Notes under the pieces: model-generated | What the model was told of the DNA's origin: nothing | Seen by the model: only the letters and a program-made list of their open reading frames with translations | Databases searched by the model: none | Assembly: GCA_003244255.1 (NCBI GenBank) | Contig: QHCD01000079.1 | Coordinates: 1-34,555 of the forward strand | From: Pseudonocardiales bacterium | Lineage (GTDB): Bacteria; Actinomycetota; Actinomycetes; Mycobacteriales; QHCD01 | Direction: 5' to 3' | DNA length: 34,555 nt | Program-made: the position numbers and the translations under genes | Part shown: one piece after another, positions 33,781-34,555 of the stretch | Layout: every line of letters starts with the position of its first letter | Position numbering within the stretch: position 1 is the first letter of the stretch

Positions 33781-34500
33781 GTGCACGTCGGGGCCGCGGT
33801 CGCCGCGGCGGGAGGAGGCGTCGTCCTCGGCCCGCTGCTCGCGGCGCTGACCGTGACGGTGCCGGATGCCGACGCCACCTGGCGGGGTACCTGGTGGCGG
33901 GGTGTCTGGTGGCGCGGTGCGCTGGCGGGACGGCCAGCGGGCGCACGGCGCCGGATCGTCGTGACGCTGCTCGCCGTCATCGCGCTCGGAGCGGTCGGGG
34001 CGGGCCGCGGGTTCGCACCCGATCTTCCGGTCTACTGCTGGCTCGCGGCGAGCGCCGTGGTGCTGGCCGTGATCGACGTCGACTGCCACCGGCTGCCCAA
34101 CCGAGTCACGTTCCCGCTGTACGTCGCCGGCGTCATCGGGTTCGGGTTGCTCGCGCTGAGCTACCACGACGGCGGTGCGTTCGTGCGCGCGATCCTGGCC
34201 GCCGCCGTGGCGTTCGCGATCTTCTTCGTGCTCGCGTTCAGCGGCGGTGTGGGGTTCGGTGACACCAAGCTGGCGGGCGCGCTCGCGCTCTACCTCGGGC
34301 CGTTCGGCTGGGCCGCCGTGCTGCTGGCCGGGCTCATCGGGTTCGGGTGCGGTGGGCTGTTCGCCGTCGCGCTGCTGATCGGGCGACGAGCCGGCTGGAG
34401 GAGCGACTTCGCCTTCGGGCCAGCGTTGCTGATCGGTGCGCTGGTCGTCGTCGTGGCGGCCCACGGGCTCCCCGGCAGCGGCGCCGGCATCGCCGGCTGA
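33781..34500 (+). CDS. Prepilin peptidase, A24 family
   Basis: Membrane aspartyl protease that trims type IV pilin-like or Flp-type precursors. The 239-residue product is mostly hydrophobic helices. It has the two-Asp pattern of the family: AVIDVDCHRLPN (97-107) and GFGDTKL with D161 in the G-x-G-D motif. The N-terminal cysteine-rich methylase domain of classic PilD proteins is absent; a short Trp/Arg-rich segment (TWRGTWWRGVWWRG) takes its place. GTG 33781 follows the -10-like TAGGGT; the longer frame upstream passes through the hairpin. The position after aroE is usual in actinomycetes. Confidence 0.88.
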   Translation: MHVGAAVAAAGGGVVLGPLLAALTVTVPDADATWRGTWWRGVWWRGALAGRPAGARRRIVVTLLAVIALGAVGAGRGFAPDLPVYCWLAASAVVLAVIDVDCHRLPNRVTFPLYVAGVIGFGLLALSYHDGGAFVRAILAAAVAFAIFFVLAFSGGVGFGDTKLAGALALYLGPFGWAAVLLAGLIGFGCGGLFAVALLIGRRAGWRSDFAFGPALLIGALVVVVAAHGLPGSGAGIAG

Positions 34501-34524
34501 GTCTCGCAACCAATGCGCGGCTGC

Positions 34525-34530
34525 TACCTT
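34525..34530 (+). promoter_or_regulatory. -10-like hexamer at the window end
   Basis: TACCTT fits TANNNT and stands 8 nt before ATG 34539, again without a Shine-Dalgarno sequence, suggesting a leaderless start. Confidence 0.35.
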
Positions 34531-34538
34531 CCGGCGGC

Positions 34539-34555
34539 ATGAGCACCGCCGAGCC
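34539..34555 (+). CDS. Start of an unidentified gene cut by the window end
   Basis: Only MSTAE is visible from ATG 34539, after a -10-like TACCTT. By position it could be a gene of the aro cluster, but five residues cannot identify it. Confidence 0.35.

Overview
The window is high-GC DNA with the codon use and gene order of an actinomycete chromosome. The run ruvB-yajC-secD-secF-apt-rel-cyclophilin-MBL hydrolase-hisS-aspS, then rarA, DUF948-DUF6167-alaS-ruvX-mltG-aroE, is a conserved actinobacterial housekeeping block. I cannot name the genus; nothing visible separates Frankia-like or Jatrophihabitans-like lineages from other non-Streptomyces actinomycetes.

Left core (1-15560): the 3' end of ruvB, the accessory Sec membrane complex (yajC, secD, secF), adenine salvage (apt), a bifunctional (p)ppGpp synthetase/hydrolase that appears to start at CTG, a membrane-anchored cyclophilin on the minus strand, a glyoxalase II-type hydrolase translationally coupled to hisS and aspS, a DUF389 membrane protein, a minus-strand aldo/keto reductase, and rarA. 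A 380-bp intergenic region follows, rich in hairpins. It leads through a possible 24-codon leader peptide into a BldD-family regulator and an acyl-CoA/acetyl-CoA synthetase-like ligase.

Accessory island (about 18205-27632): both edges cut genes. On the left the ligase loses its natural stop and reads 22 codons into a minus-strand integrase fragment. On the right a DUF1016 (YhcG-type) nuclease gene loses its C-terminus against the promoter of the core DUF948 gene. Inside are a frameshifted winged-helix-like protein, an intact Type IIG restriction-modification enzyme overlapping an uncharacterised protein with a PDDEXK-like C-terminus, a small broken ORF, an intact OGG-fold DNA glycosylase-like protein with the Lys and Asp expected of that fold, and a frameshifted tyrosine recombinase. 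This is a decaying defence island in which three apparently intact genes stand among five broken ones. The intact Type IIG/PDDEXK pair and the glycosylase are the best candidates for an undescribed defence module.

Right core (27644-34555): DUF948, DUF6167, alaS, ruvX and mltG are tightly packed or overlapping. A 168-bp foldback element (MITE-like) separates mltG from aroE, and one end of the same repeat also lies upstream of the BldD-like gene. A prepilin peptidase follows after a perfect 14-bp hairpin. Several genes (yajC, DUF389, rarA, prepilin peptidase and the last partial ORF) have a -10-like TANNNT or near match 7-8 nt before the start codon and no Shine-Dalgarno sequence, which suggests leaderless transcripts.
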